A DNA stretch of 45,365 bases from the NCBI RefSeq assembly GCF_947631555.1, contig NZ_CANRLT010000011.1, positions 1 to 45,365 on the forward strand. The letters run 5' to 3'. Below, one piece after another: positions 6,962-14,955 of this stretch. The notes under the pieces were generated by a model. The model made no database searches, was not told where the DNA came from, and saw only the letters and a list, made by a program, of their open reading frames with translations. The first letter of the stretch is position 1; each line of letters opens with the position of its first letter. The DNA comes from an uncultured Mailhella sp. Lineage in GTDB: Bacteria; Desulfobacterota; Desulfovibrionia; Desulfovibrionales; Desulfovibrionaceae. A program made the translations under genes and the position numbers.

Positions 6962-9136
6962 CTATGACCTCGTTACACCCTGCCAGAGGAAGATGCCTGT
7001 CTCTTTGGCGTTCTCTTGCGCAGCACGGAAGGCGTTCAGAAGTTCATTATCCTCAAGCTCGTTAATAACGCCTTCAATCTTTTCCAGACTGCGGTTCGAG
7101 GCGTCCATGGCCATGTCGCAGCCCCGAAGTTTGGGCAGAATTTTCTGTTCAACCTGATCGGCAAAGGCCAGCTTCATGTCTTGAGTATTGGACTGGACAT
7201 GGACACCAGGATAGTTGGCCACATAACGGTAAATGGCTTCCTCCACACGAAAACCGAAGGCACGGCCTATGCCGGCAAGCGCGTCATTGAGCGTTTTTAT
7301 CCACTCGCTGCAGGCCTGAGCGCTGCCCTGAATGTCATGTTTCTTCCATGCCTCCCATACCTTGCACGAGACAGCTGCCCCCTGCTGCAGGGCGTTCATG
7401 TCAGGCCTGTTCTGTACTTTGCGCTGTTCCGGCTTGCCAAAGCGCAGCACATTGGCGCGGTCGAGAACCTTGTCCGAAAGCGTCTGGGTGCTTTCGTCCT
7501 CGTTCATGGTGCCCACGAAGAGAATATTCTCCGGCACCCAGATGGACAGCGAACCATGTCCCGTACCGGTGTCAAGTTCGATGGTCGCCCGGCTGCGGGA
7601 ATCGGGTCTGGAGGGATCGACCGTGCGGCGCAGTTCAAGTTTGGAAAGGAATTCACTGAAGTAGTATTCCGGCCGTGCCAGGTTCATTTCATCGAGCAGC
7701 ACCATGAGCAATCCGCTGCGGACCTCGTCGTAATTAGGGAAACGATCGCTGTGGTAGGGATCCATGCGCAGAAGGCAGCGGGAAAGCTCTGTGGCCTTGT
7801 AGCGGCGTTCCAGATAGTTGTAAAAGCCGAAGAGATCCTGCGCGGAATCCCAGCGCGGCTGCACGGAGAGGATGACCTGATTGATGCCCATGAACTCCGC
7901 ATACTTCACCGGCAGCAGCGTCTTGCCCGTGCCGGAAACGCCGGCCAGTACCGTAAGGGGATTGATATCCTGACACTTGAGCGAAGTGTGGAACGCCTTG
8001 ATAGTTCGTTCGGGGAACTGCAGTCGCGCCCCATACAAGGCTCGCTTGAAGGCCTCGAGCATGTCCTTCTCGTTCAGAGTCTCCTCAAAGTGGTGATGCA
8101 CGAGTGACACGACTGGATCGCGCATGAGTTCTTCAAGGGCCGTGTCCTTTTGAGGATTGCCTCCGGCCATCTGCATTCCCAGACTTTGCACTTCTTTTCT
8201 CAAACCCGGAAGCTGAGCGTTCAGGGCCTCAAGCTCTGCCTTGGCCGCGGCAAGCTGTTTCTGCAGCGAAGCAAGATCACGCTCTGCGGTGTCCTGTTCT
8301 TTCTCCAGCTTCCGGCAGCTGTCTTCCAGCATTGCTTGCTGGCTTTTCAGCGCATCCAGCCGCGCAGAGGCGTTGCTGCAGGCCGTTTGCTCGTCCTGAG
8401 CCTGTTTGCGGAGTCCTGGAAGCTGAGCGTTCAGGGCCGAAGATTCTGTCTTGTCCGCGGCAAGCTGATTTTTCAGCGAGGCAAGCTCATGCTCCGTGGT
8501 TTGAAGGTCTTGCTGAAGCCCTGCGTGCCTCTTTTCCAGCGGATTTATTTCCGTGGACAATTTGTCCAGGCGGGATTGTTGTTCCGAAAGACGGGTAGCC
8601 TGTTCTTGTAAACGTGCATCACCGGCATGAATGGCGGCGGCTATTTTTTCCTTTCGTTCAAGAGCTTTCTGCAGACGATCATATTCCGCCCGAACTGCCG
8701 GCAGCTCCTCCTTTTTGTTCAGGGTATCCTGTATTTGTCCCTCAAGAGTTTCCAGTTCCTTGCGCCTGTCCTCCATTTTGGCTTCCAGCTCACGCGTTTC
8801 CACCTGCATGGCGACCAAACCCTCGATGGCACTTTCCAGATCTTTCCGGCGAGTCTCCAAGTTAAGGATTTCCTGCCGGATGGCGTCCTGCTCGGCACGT
8901 TCTCCCTGCACCTTGAGAAGCTCGCTCTTCTGATCCGTCAGCCACTGCTCCAGTTGTCTCTTATCGGCTTTCAGCAGCTCCAGTGCGCTGGAAAGATCCG
9001 CAATCTCGGGGTATTGCTGCGCGACACTGCTGATGCAGCGCCGCAGATAAAGCACCATGGCAAAGACAAAGAAGACGAGAACGACAAACGCCAGCATGGC
9101 GATTGCCCAGGATATCGGGTATGAGAGTTCGTGCAT
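6962..9136 (-). CDS. Membrane-anchored coiled-coil McrB-like AAA+ NTPase
   Basis: 724 residues. Order: one transmembrane helix (~8-31) followed by LRR; a long coiled coil (~40-320); AAA+ domain (~345-724). Walker A is GVSGTGKT (~399-406) and Walker B is LLMVLLDEMNLARPEY (~476-491), the DEMN-L-A form seen in McrB homologues that pair with DUF2357 proteins. The McrB signature loop MNTADRS is replaced by MNEDEST (~544-550), so GTP specificity cannot be assumed. The start has GAGGAA nine bases upstream and lies 11 bases after the previous gene. E. coli McrB has a DNA-reading N-terminal domain; here it is replaced by anchor and coiled coil, suggesting assembly at the inner membrane. The coil contains a 70-residue internal repeat. 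Partner assignment to the next gene (DUF2357) rests on known family pairing. Confidence 0.85.
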   Translation of the reverse strand: MHELSYPISWAIAMLAFVVLVFFVFAMVLYLRRCISSVAQQYPEIADLSSALELLKADKRQLEQWLTDQKSELLKVQGERAEQDAIRQEILNLETRRKDLESAIEGLVAMQVETRELEAKMEDRRKELETLEGQIQDTLNKKEELPAVRAEYDRLQKALERKEKIAAAIHAGDARLQEQATRLSEQQSRLDKLSTEINPLEKRHAGLQQDLQTTEHELASLKNQLAADKTESSALNAQLPGLRKQAQDEQTACSNASARLDALKSQQAMLEDSCRKLEKEQDTAERDLASLQKQLAAAKAELEALNAQLPGLRKEVQSLGMQMAGGNPQKDTALEELMRDPVVSLVHHHFEETLNEKDMLEAFKRALYGARLQFPERTIKAFHTSLKCQDINPLTVLAGVSGTGKTLLPVKYAEFMGINQVILSVQPRWDSAQDLFGFYNYLERRYKATELSRCLLRMDPYHSDRFPNYDEVRSGLLMVLLDEMNLARPEYYFSEFLSKLELRRTVDPSRPDSRSRATIELDTGTGHGSLSIWVPENILFVGTMNEDESTQTLSDKVLDRANVLRFGKPEQRKVQNRPDMNALQQGAAVSCKVWEAWKKHDIQGSAQACSEWIKTLNDALAGIGRAFGFRVEEAIYRYVANYPGVHVQSNTQDMKLAFADQVEQKILPKLRGCDMAMDASNRSLEKIEGVINELEDNELLNAFRAAQENAKETGIFLWQGVTRS
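8203..8486 (-). repeat. Two-copy intragenic repeat in the McrB-like coiled coil, offset 210 bases
   Basis: About 75 bases at 8203-8277 recur at 8413-8487 with scattered changes; both contain GGAAGCTGAGCGTTCAGGGC exactly 210 bases apart. They encode ALNAQLPGLRK twice, 70 residues apart, which is ten heptads. The copies stay in heptad register, as expected for a duplication tolerated by a coiled coil. Confidence 0.75.
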
Positions 9137-9147
9137 GGCGGTGTTCC

Positions 9148-10341
9148 TCAGTTCTGTTCCGGAGTCGTGTCTCTTGCCGGGACTGCAGGTTCATGGCTCT
9201 TCAAGGGAGACGATTTCATTTGTTCCAGGATCTCCCTCAAAGCATGAGCCTGTTCCTGCAGAAGCGTCACGGCGTCAGCAAGAGCGGCTCTGCTTTTCTG
9301 AAGTTCGGAATTCTCTTGATTAAGTTCCTGTGTGCTTTTTTCAACCAGCTGCTTCTTTGTTTTGATTTCTTGCCCTGTCCTCTCAAGAGTCTGCTGGAGA
9401 TCGGCAAGTTTTTCAGGCAAAGCTGCAACCTCCTGCATGACCTTGCTTGTTTTTGCCATGTCGTTTTGCATAGTTTGCAGTCCAGTCTTCACCTCTGAAA
9501 CAAGCTGCTGGGTTGCAGGTATCTGACTGGAAAATTTTTGGACCTCGTCCGTAAAGGCTTTGGACTGGTCGTTGAGCGCCTTGATTGCCTGATTCTGCTC
9601 GTTTTGCATATTCTCCCGTGCTTCTGCGAAAGCCTGAGCTTCCTGCTCCATGCTGCTTCCCTGTGCAGAAAGTGCCTTCTCTTTCTCTTCCAGCGCATCA
9701 ATAGACGCCTTGAACTTGTCAAGGGACGCTTTCACCTGATCGCTGAACCCTTCAAGCGTTGCCTGTTCCCGCTGCAAAAGTTCATTTAGCTTCTTTAGCT
9801 TCTCAGCTTCTGCCTGTAACTCAGCAAGTTCTTTATGCGCCTTCTCAACGCTGGATGACAGATTTTCCTGTTCGGCTGAAAGGCTTGTTCGCTCCCGTTT
9901 GAGACGCGCAATGTCGCTCTCAAGCGTTAGTCTGTCTTTTTCCGCCTGTTCTTTTTCCTTCAAAAGTTTTCCCTGCTCAACTTTGAACGACTGGAGCGTC
10001 TTGCGAGCGTCATCGCGCTCTGCCACAGCGCTATCACGCTGTGCAAGCACGTTGCGTACAGCCTTTTCCTGTTCCCGCAGTTCTGCTATTGACGCCTCCA
10101 GTGCTGTCTTCTGGGATCGCATCTGAGTCAAATGCTTCTCCAGGTCGCTATATTGCTGCTCTATGCCAGGCAGTTCTGCCAAAATACGCTGATGAGCCGC
10201 AAGGTCCTCTTCAAAATCGCTGCGGCGGCGTTCAAGATCCAGCACGCCCGCACCTATGTACACGCAAAGCGCTGCGGCGCCCAGTGCCCCAAGTCCCAGC
10301 AGCCAGAGTGGAGGGAAAAATTTCCCCAGTCCCACCTTCAT
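9148..10341 (-). CDS. Membrane-anchored coiled-coil protein of the defence-like operon
   Basis: 397 residues. One N-terminal transmembrane helix (~10-31, FPPLWLLGLGALGAAALCVY), then almost continuous coiled coil from ~35 to ~375, rich in E, K, Q and A, and a short proline-containing tail ending TPEQN. No enzymatic motif. GAGGAAATC precedes the ATG as part of a strong AAAGGAGG site, the best ribosome binding site of the operon. It lies between the helicase gene (21-base gap) and the McrB-like gene (11-base gap), which has the same anchor-plus-coil layout, so the two coils may pair. It resembles the generic Smc/EzrA-like coil type. Such proteins cannot be assigned a function by sequence; a tether, ruler or sensor for the complex is inference. 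Confidence 0.75.
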   Translation of the reverse strand: MKVGLGKFFPPLWLLGLGALGAAALCVYIGAGVLDLERRRSDFEEDLAAHQRILAELPGIEQQYSDLEKHLTQMRSQKTALEASIAELREQEKAVRNVLAQRDSAVAERDDARKTLQSFKVEQGKLLKEKEQAEKDRLTLESDIARLKRERTSLSAEQENLSSSVEKAHKELAELQAEAEKLKKLNELLQREQATLEGFSDQVKASLDKFKASIDALEEKEKALSAQGSSMEQEAQAFAEARENMQNEQNQAIKALNDQSKAFTDEVQKFSSQIPATQQLVSEVKTGLQTMQNDMAKTSKVMQEVAALPEKLADLQQTLERTGQEIKTKKQLVEKSTQELNQENSELQKSRAALADAVTLLQEQAHALREILEQMKSSPLKSHEPAVPARDTTPEQN

Positions 10342-10362
10342 GATTTCCTCCTTTGAGTTATA

Positions 10363-13300
10363 TTATGCGCGCATCTCGTTCCATACGTTCTGCACCCGCG
10401 CAACGCATTCGGGCAGTTCTTCCCGCAGCTGATAGGTCCAGAACCGAAGGATCCGCCATCCGGCCGCCTTCAGCTCCAGGTCTCGCCATAAGTCATCGCT
10501 TTTCCTATGTCCTCCGGCATCGCGGTGACAGGAGCCGTCCACCTCGATGTCCAGTCGACATTCGGGACGCGAGGGATCCCGCAGGGCAAGATCCAGCCTG
10601 CGATAGCCCACCGGAACCTGGGGCAGAGGCTGGAGGCCTGCCTTTTGCAGTGCTTCGGCCAGCAGCTTTTCATACGGGGATTCATAGGGAGCCCATTCGG
10701 TTTTCTGCGGAGGCGCCGGCCGTAGCCGCGAAGGTGCCGCCAGAAATTCGATGTGGTCAATGCCGCAGTGCGCAGCCCATTCCCGGTCGCCAACCATGTA
10801 GAGCATGGCCCGGGCGCGGCTCACGGCGACGTTAAAGAGATGGGGATTTTCCCTGAGAAAATGCAGCGAACCCGGCGTGAGGCCGTCACCCGCACAGAGG
10901 CTGAAGATCATCACATCGCGTTCGTCCCCCTGAAAGCCGTGCGCCGTGTCCACATGGACGTCTGCCCGTTGCAGCAGTGCCTGGTCGATGCCGGCAATTT
11001 CCAGACTGTCTTCTATACGCTGGGCCTGTTCCTTGAACGGCGTGACAATACCTATGGAGCCTTCGAAACGGGCCGTGAGCAGAAGTTCCTTCACCAGCGC
11101 TATCACCTGTTCCACTTCCTGAGGACACCAGCAGCTTCTTTGGCCTGCGCCGCGGCCTATCTCGCCCCGAACGGAGCGCCACTCCACGGCTTCCGAGGCG
11201 TTACTGGGACGGCGCAGCCTTGCCTCGTTGGTGCCCACCTGCAGTTTGCCGCCGTAGAAGAGTCGATTGGAGTATTCGGCAATAACCTCGGAACTGCGGA
11301 AGGTGCAGTCCAGAAGAAAGGCTTCGGCGGCATCCGAACCAGACGCTACATCGTAGAGGGAGTTGTCCGTAAACGTGAAGCGCAGATCCGCCATGGAAGT
11401 CATGTGAAGCTCGTTCTGCAGCAGGGCCTCACGGTCGGCAGTCATGCGCGAGACAAAGCGCAGCTGCCGGGGATCGCCTATGATTCCCGCCCGCTTTGCC
11501 CGGAACAGCAGCGGAATCGCCGAGGGAATGTTCGATTGACTGGCTTCGTCAATGAGGACAAGGTCGAACAAGCCCGGAACAAGAGGGATGAACCTTCCTG
11601 CGGACAGACTGGTCACGGCCCAGCAGGGAAAAGCCTGAAACACGACAGGCAGTTTTTCAGGCACTACCGTAAAAAGCAAATTCCGCACACTGGAAGAGGC
11701 CAGTGCGCTCTTTGCGGTGGAAAGTACCCGCTCCAGCCCCTTCACCTCCCCCTTGTCCACGTCCTGAGGCAATGTTCCGCGCAGCTCGGCCTCGCGGAGC
11801 TTTACACTGGGCAGCTGCTTTTCCACCAGCTCGCTCAGCCCGGCAACGTCCTCGCTCAGAGTTTCCAGTGAGGGAAGAGCTTTCAGACGTTTTTCCCGTT
11901 CTCTGATGTTCAGCTTCAGCTCAATCAGATGTGAAACGGACTTGAAGACTTCAACAAAGGGTTTCATGCCCGTGCGCCAGGAATATACGGGAAGCTGCGC
12001 ACCGTGCCTGCGCAAGGCCCTGCCCGCACGCCACAGGTCAAAAAGAGCGCTGAGATTACTCCGCAGGAAAAACGTGCGGAACGGAGTGTTATCCGCGCAC
12101 TTTTGCGCAAGATGGGCAGCCTTTCTGTACAGGGGCAGATCCCGTTCGTCTTGTTCGGAAAAAGAGGACAGATAGGGGCGCGCCGCAAGTTCTGCCTCAA
12201 GTGCTTCGCCAAGATCGCCGAGTTCCCTGCCGTACTGTTCCAGCTCTTCGGCCGTGAGGCTCTTTTCTCCGCGGTCGGCCAGCAGTTGGCAAAAGTTATC
12301 CAGGCGCCTTGTATCCCTCCCATCGTCCGTGGGCATGGACAGCATGGCTTTGAGAGCGTTGACCATGCCGAAGGAAAGATTCGGATCATTCTTGGCGTTG
12401 CAGCGTGTCACCAGGGGCCGGCCTGCGGTGGGCGTGCCCAGGCGTTCCATCACGGCATCGAGCGCCTTGTGGTTGTAGCTGGAAATCAGTACCGACTGCC
12501 CGCGCAATCTTGCGTTGAACACCGCGCTTGACACCACCTGGCTCTTTCCCGTTCCGGGCGGACCCTGGATGATGGTGAGCGGACGTTCCAGCAGGGAAGC
12601 GACGGCCCGTCGCTGCGTTCCGGTAAGCTTATGTTCAGCCACAGCCGCTCCCGAGGCGAGTCTGCCCTTTTGCAGTGGCGGCTGTCCTTCCGCAAAAATG
12701 TACGCCAGAGCCGTCTTGTCCAGGAGGACGTCTGGAGTTTTTGCTATGGTTTCAAGCTCGGCGACAAGGCCTTTGCTATACCTGCTGCAGCGGCTGGCCA
12801 CAATCATGGCTCTGTTGTAAAGACCGCTTCGACAGGACGGCTCAAGGGGCCTGTCCGACAGACAGCGCGGGTCAAGAGTTTCCCGTACCCGGCGATGCTG
12901 TGCCGAGGACAGAATCTGTGCCAGATGGAAAAAGTCCGGAGCCTCACCGCCATTGTCCGCAATTCCGGCTTCATTATCCGTATCGTCATCTTCGTCAGCA
13001 GAGGCATACATTCCACAGGCTTCCAGAAACGTACGCTTTTCGCTGCTCTTTGAAAAGGCGTCTTCGAGCCATGCTGCGTTGATGGACGGCTTTGTCAGAC
13101 GGGCTTTTACTTCCAGACCGGTTGACGTAAAACGATGATTCAGCACATAGCAGAACACGGGACGAAGAAGAATTTCTCCGTTTTTTCCTATAACGGCACT
13201 GATCGGATACCCCAGCATGAGCGTTGTGGTCGCAGAATCACGCCACAGGTCTTTAAGCGCCCCAGAGATTTCCTGAAAAGAAATATTTTTTTGCCACAGT

Positions 13301-13770
13301 ATGTTATCCCGTGGATACCAGCGTCCCACTCCGGATAGAAAAATGAACTGTTCCCCAAGGGTGTTCTGCCATACCTTCGCCGCTCCACCTTCCTCAAGGC
13401 GAAGGCACTGGATATAATACGCGATAAGTTCGCGAAAGAAATCCCAGCGTCCGCGCTCCTGATGGGCAAAAAGTTTTTTCTGTATGGTGTTGATACCAAG
13501 GGGGCTTTGCAAGGGTGACATATTCCTGAACGAGGGATTTGCCGCTTTACCATGAAGTTTGTCATTGATGAGAGTCACTTCTCCGCGCTTTACAAGATCC
13601 ATGCAGATACGAAAAATAATGTATGCAGGAATATGAAGTTTGGCTGAAAGATCCCATGCCAGGCTGCGTGGACAGGTATCGCCATAGAGATGTTCCAGAG
13701 CATAGAGAATCGCCGGGCGGACTTTTTGAACGGTGTCCGATTCTTTGTCTTCCCCACAGAACGCTGTCAT
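10363..13770 (-). CDS. SF1 (UPF1/Dna2-like) helicase fused to DUF559/Vsr-like nuclease domain
   Basis: 1135 residues, first gene of the operon. The N-terminal ~380 residues have no recognised domain (a winged-helix-like start is possible). Helicase motifs: I GPPGTGKS (~403-410), II LIDEAS (~739), III GDPRQL (~765), IV-like CTFRSS (~822), V HGFQGDERDV (~944) and VI NVAVSRAR (~979). The 330-residue gap between motifs I and II is usual for the AAA_11/AAA_12 (UPF1-like) group. The C-terminus (~1035-1135) is a DUF559/MTES_1575-type PD-(D/E)xK domain: SPYEKLL, RRLDLAL, LDIEVDGSCH, RDLELKAAGWRILRFW, with the expected D, E-V-D-G-x-x-H and R-D residues intact. It would unwind or translocate on nucleic acid (DNA or RNA unknown) and cut it. 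The ribosome binding site is weak (GAAGAAACTCTT), so the start is fair rather than firm. Confidence 0.85.
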   Translation of the reverse strand: MTAFCGEDKESDTVQKVRPAILYALEHLYGDTCPRSLAWDLSAKLHIPAYIIFRICMDLVKRGEVTLINDKLHGKAANPSFRNMSPLQSPLGINTIQKKLFAHQERGRWDFFRELIAYYIQCLRLEEGGAAKVWQNTLGEQFIFLSGVGRWYPRDNILWQKNISFQEISGALKDLWRDSATTTLMLGYPISAVIGKNGEILLRPVFCYVLNHRFTSTGLEVKARLTKPSINAAWLEDAFSKSSEKRTFLEACGMYASADEDDDTDNEAGIADNGGEAPDFFHLAQILSSAQHRRVRETLDPRCLSDRPLEPSCRSGLYNRAMIVASRCSRYSKGLVAELETIAKTPDVLLDKTALAYIFAEGQPPLQKGRLASGAAVAEHKLTGTQRRAVASLLERPLTIIQGPPGTGKSQVVSSAVFNARLRGQSVLISSYNHKALDAVMERLGTPTAGRPLVTRCNAKNDPNLSFGMVNALKAMLSMPTDDGRDTRRLDNFCQLLADRGEKSLTAEELEQYGRELGDLGEALEAELAARPYLSSFSEQDERDLPLYRKAAHLAQKCADNTPFRTFFLRSNLSALFDLWRAGRALRRHGAQLPVYSWRTGMKPFVEVFKSVSHLIELKLNIREREKRLKALPSLETLSEDVAGLSELVEKQLPSVKLREAELRGTLPQDVDKGEVKGLERVLSTAKSALASSSVRNLLFTVVPEKLPVVFQAFPCWAVTSLSAGRFIPLVPGLFDLVLIDEASQSNIPSAIPLLFRAKRAGIIGDPRQLRFVSRMTADREALLQNELHMTSMADLRFTFTDNSLYDVASGSDAAEAFLLDCTFRSSEVIAEYSNRLFYGGKLQVGTNEARLRRPSNASEAVEWRSVRGEIGRGAGQRSCWCPQEVEQVIALVKELLLTARFEGSIGIVTPFKEQAQRIEDSLEIAGIDQALLQRADVHVDTAHGFQGDERDVMIFSLCAGDGLTPGSLHFLRENPHLFNVAVSRARAMLYMVGDREWAAHCGIDHIEFLAAPSRLRPAPPQKTEWAPYESPYEKLLAEALQKAGLQPLPQVPVGYRRLDLALRDPSRPECRLDIEVDGSCHRDAGGHRKSDDLWRDLELKAAGWRILRFWTYQLREELPECVARVQNVWNEMRA

Positions 13771-13802
13771 AAGAGTTTCTTCATGGATGCATTAAAGTTG
13801 TC

Positions 13803-13844
13803 ATATTAAACTTTCCAAGATGAGTATGAACCCTGATGAGTATG
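13803..13844 (-). promoter_or_regulatory. Candidate promoter and operator of the five-gene operon
   Basis: On the minus strand TTCATA (13830-13825), a 16-base spacer and TAATAT (13808-13803) form a plausible -35/-10 pair, 32 bases before the helicase ATG. The 10-mer CATACTCATC occurs twice, at 13844-13835 and 13828-13819. The second copy overlaps the -35 box and the copies are 16 bases apart. That placement suits a repressor or activator site. Confidence 0.4.
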
Positions 13845-13845
13845 C

Positions 13846-14340
13846 TCCCTAAAACCTCTCCTTGTCCAGCCGCGTGCCATCGTAAACGTGTCGGAACATA
13901 AAAACATCAATGATTTTATCTTGATATCGGCAAATTTCTTTCCCGTTTGGAAAGGAGAACAGGCATTCGCAGAGCTCATGAACATCGAAAGGGCAGATGT
14001 CTTTCCACTTGAACAAAAGGAAGATGGGGCGGTATGGCAAAACGAACCGTTTTCTTTGGCAGCGGGGGGAGGAGGGCTGATGATTGCGCGTTGGCTTACT
14101 GTGGCGGGATTTGTTTCTGGAACGTGGAACGAGGGGGAAAAGTGAATCCCAGGTACTTCGCCGATGACGGAAAAGCGCTGCATGAAGGAACGCCTGGAAA
14201 CGCTTTTCAAGTTTTGAGAGAGAAAGGGGCAAACCGTGTACATGCAGCAAAGGCGTTTTCCTGTGTAGGGAGGAAAAAGCTCTGCAGGACAAGGGAAAAT
14301 ACATTATGTGAAAGAATACTCAAGATAAGGAACGGCGAGA
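13846..14340. other. Gene-free stretch bordering the accessory region
   Basis: Several open frames run through here on both strands (for example 13888-14145 plus and 13849-14304 minus) but none has a ribosome binding site and none matches a known family. The minus frame ends in CRYQDKIIDVFMFRHVYDG, which could be a remnant. This is the transition from the more AT-rich accessory block to the GC-rich backbone. Confidence 0.35.
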
Positions 14341-14371
14341 AAAAAAAGAAAGCCCCGGACGGGCCGGGGCT
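14341..14371 (-). terminator. Rho-independent terminator of the RRM protein gene
   Basis: AGCCCCGG-5 bases-CCGGGGCT gives an 8-bp GC stem. On the minus strand it is followed by TTCTTTTTTTTCTC. Confidence 0.85.
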
Positions 14372-14388
14372 CTAGATGGCGCAGTGAC

Positions 14389-14409
14389 CTGTCACCTTGC
14401 AGGTGACAG
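14389..14409 (-). other. Short hairpin between the RRM gene stop and its terminator
   Basis: CTGTCACC-TTGCA-GGTGACAG, an 8-bp perfect stem with a 5-base loop, no T-run. It may stabilise the 3' end of the mRNA. Confidence 0.45.
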
Positions 14410-14429
14410 AAAGCGCAGACTTTCAGTGC

Positions 14430-14693
14430 TCAATAGCGGGGACGGGGAGCGCGGGGCTTGGCCTCGTTCACGCGCAACGTACGACCGCCAAAGTTTGTGT
14501 TGTCAAGCGCTTCGATAGCGGCCGTGGCTGCGGGATCTTCCATTTCGACAAAGCCGAAGCCGCGGGCGCGCCCGGTTTCACGATCGTTGACGAGTTTCAC
14601 GGACAGAACGGTTCCGTACTCGGCGAAAAGATTCTGCACCTGTTCTTCGGTTGCTGACCAGGGAAGATTCCCGACATAGATAGACTTAGCCAT
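14430..14693 (-). CDS. RRM-domain RNA-binding protein (cold-inducible type)
   Basis: 87 residues from MAKSIYVGNL. A single RNA recognition motif fills the protein: RNP2 IYVGNL (residues 5-10) and RNP1 RGFGFVEM (~44-51), followed by a short basic Pro/Arg tail (KPRAPRPRY). These small RRM proteins of cyanobacteria, Bacteroidetes and delta-type bacteria bind single-stranded RNA and are often induced by cold. The ATG at 14693 was chosen because TGTGAGG lies seven bases upstream and the family begins exactly here; an in-frame ATG 15 bases earlier has no such site. It is a single-gene unit with its own terminator and a structured leader. Confidence 0.92.
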   Translation of the reverse strand: MAKSIYVGNLPWSATEEQVQNLFAEYGTVLSVKLVNDRETGRARGFGFVEMEDPAATAAIEALDNTNFGGRTLRVNEAKPRAPRPRY

Positions 14694-14724
14694 AAAAACC
14701 TCACACAAAAGAAATCACAATCCT

Positions 14725-14759
14725 ACACTCTGCAAGGGCAAACCGATTGCCCAGAGTGT
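14725..14759 (-). promoter_or_regulatory. Stem-loop in the leader of the RRM gene
   Basis: ACACTCT pairs with AGAGTGT and, inside a small bulge, GGGCAA pairs with TTGCCC around the loop ACCGA. It ends 32 bases before the RRM start codon, ahead of the ribosome binding site, so it lies in the leader if the promoter is further upstream. Confidence 0.45.
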
Positions 14760-14871
14760 CTTTCCTGTCTATAGGAATTGCCATAGAGGTAAAGTCTAGT
14801 CAACGGGTATTTGGTATTTTTTTCTCATTTTTTCGAAGAAACTCGCTCACGGGAGCGTAATATACTGTAAA

Positions 14872-14914
14872 ACAGCCGTTCTTTCTCCAGTGTTGCTGAA
14901 AAAGGAACGGCTGT
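14872..14914 (-). terminator. Terminator of mutL
   Basis: ACAGCCGTTC and GAACGGCTGT form a perfect 10-bp stem around a 23-base loop. On the minus strand TTTTACAG follows. The hairpin lies 41 bases beyond the mutL stop. Confidence 0.6.
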
Positions 14915-14955
14915 TGTGCTTTTTGTAACAGGGCTGTCTGTAAAGAGTGAAATGC

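Noticed and set aside
2551-13770. Reading the operon as a classical restriction-modification, BREX or DISARM system
   Set aside because: No methyltransferase, PglZ-type phosphatase or SNF2 helicase is present; the helicase is SF1 and the NTPase is McrB-like.
13888-14145. GTG-started plus-strand frame of 85 codons
   Set aside because: Protein-like in places but without ribosome binding site or recognisable family; not enough for a gene call.
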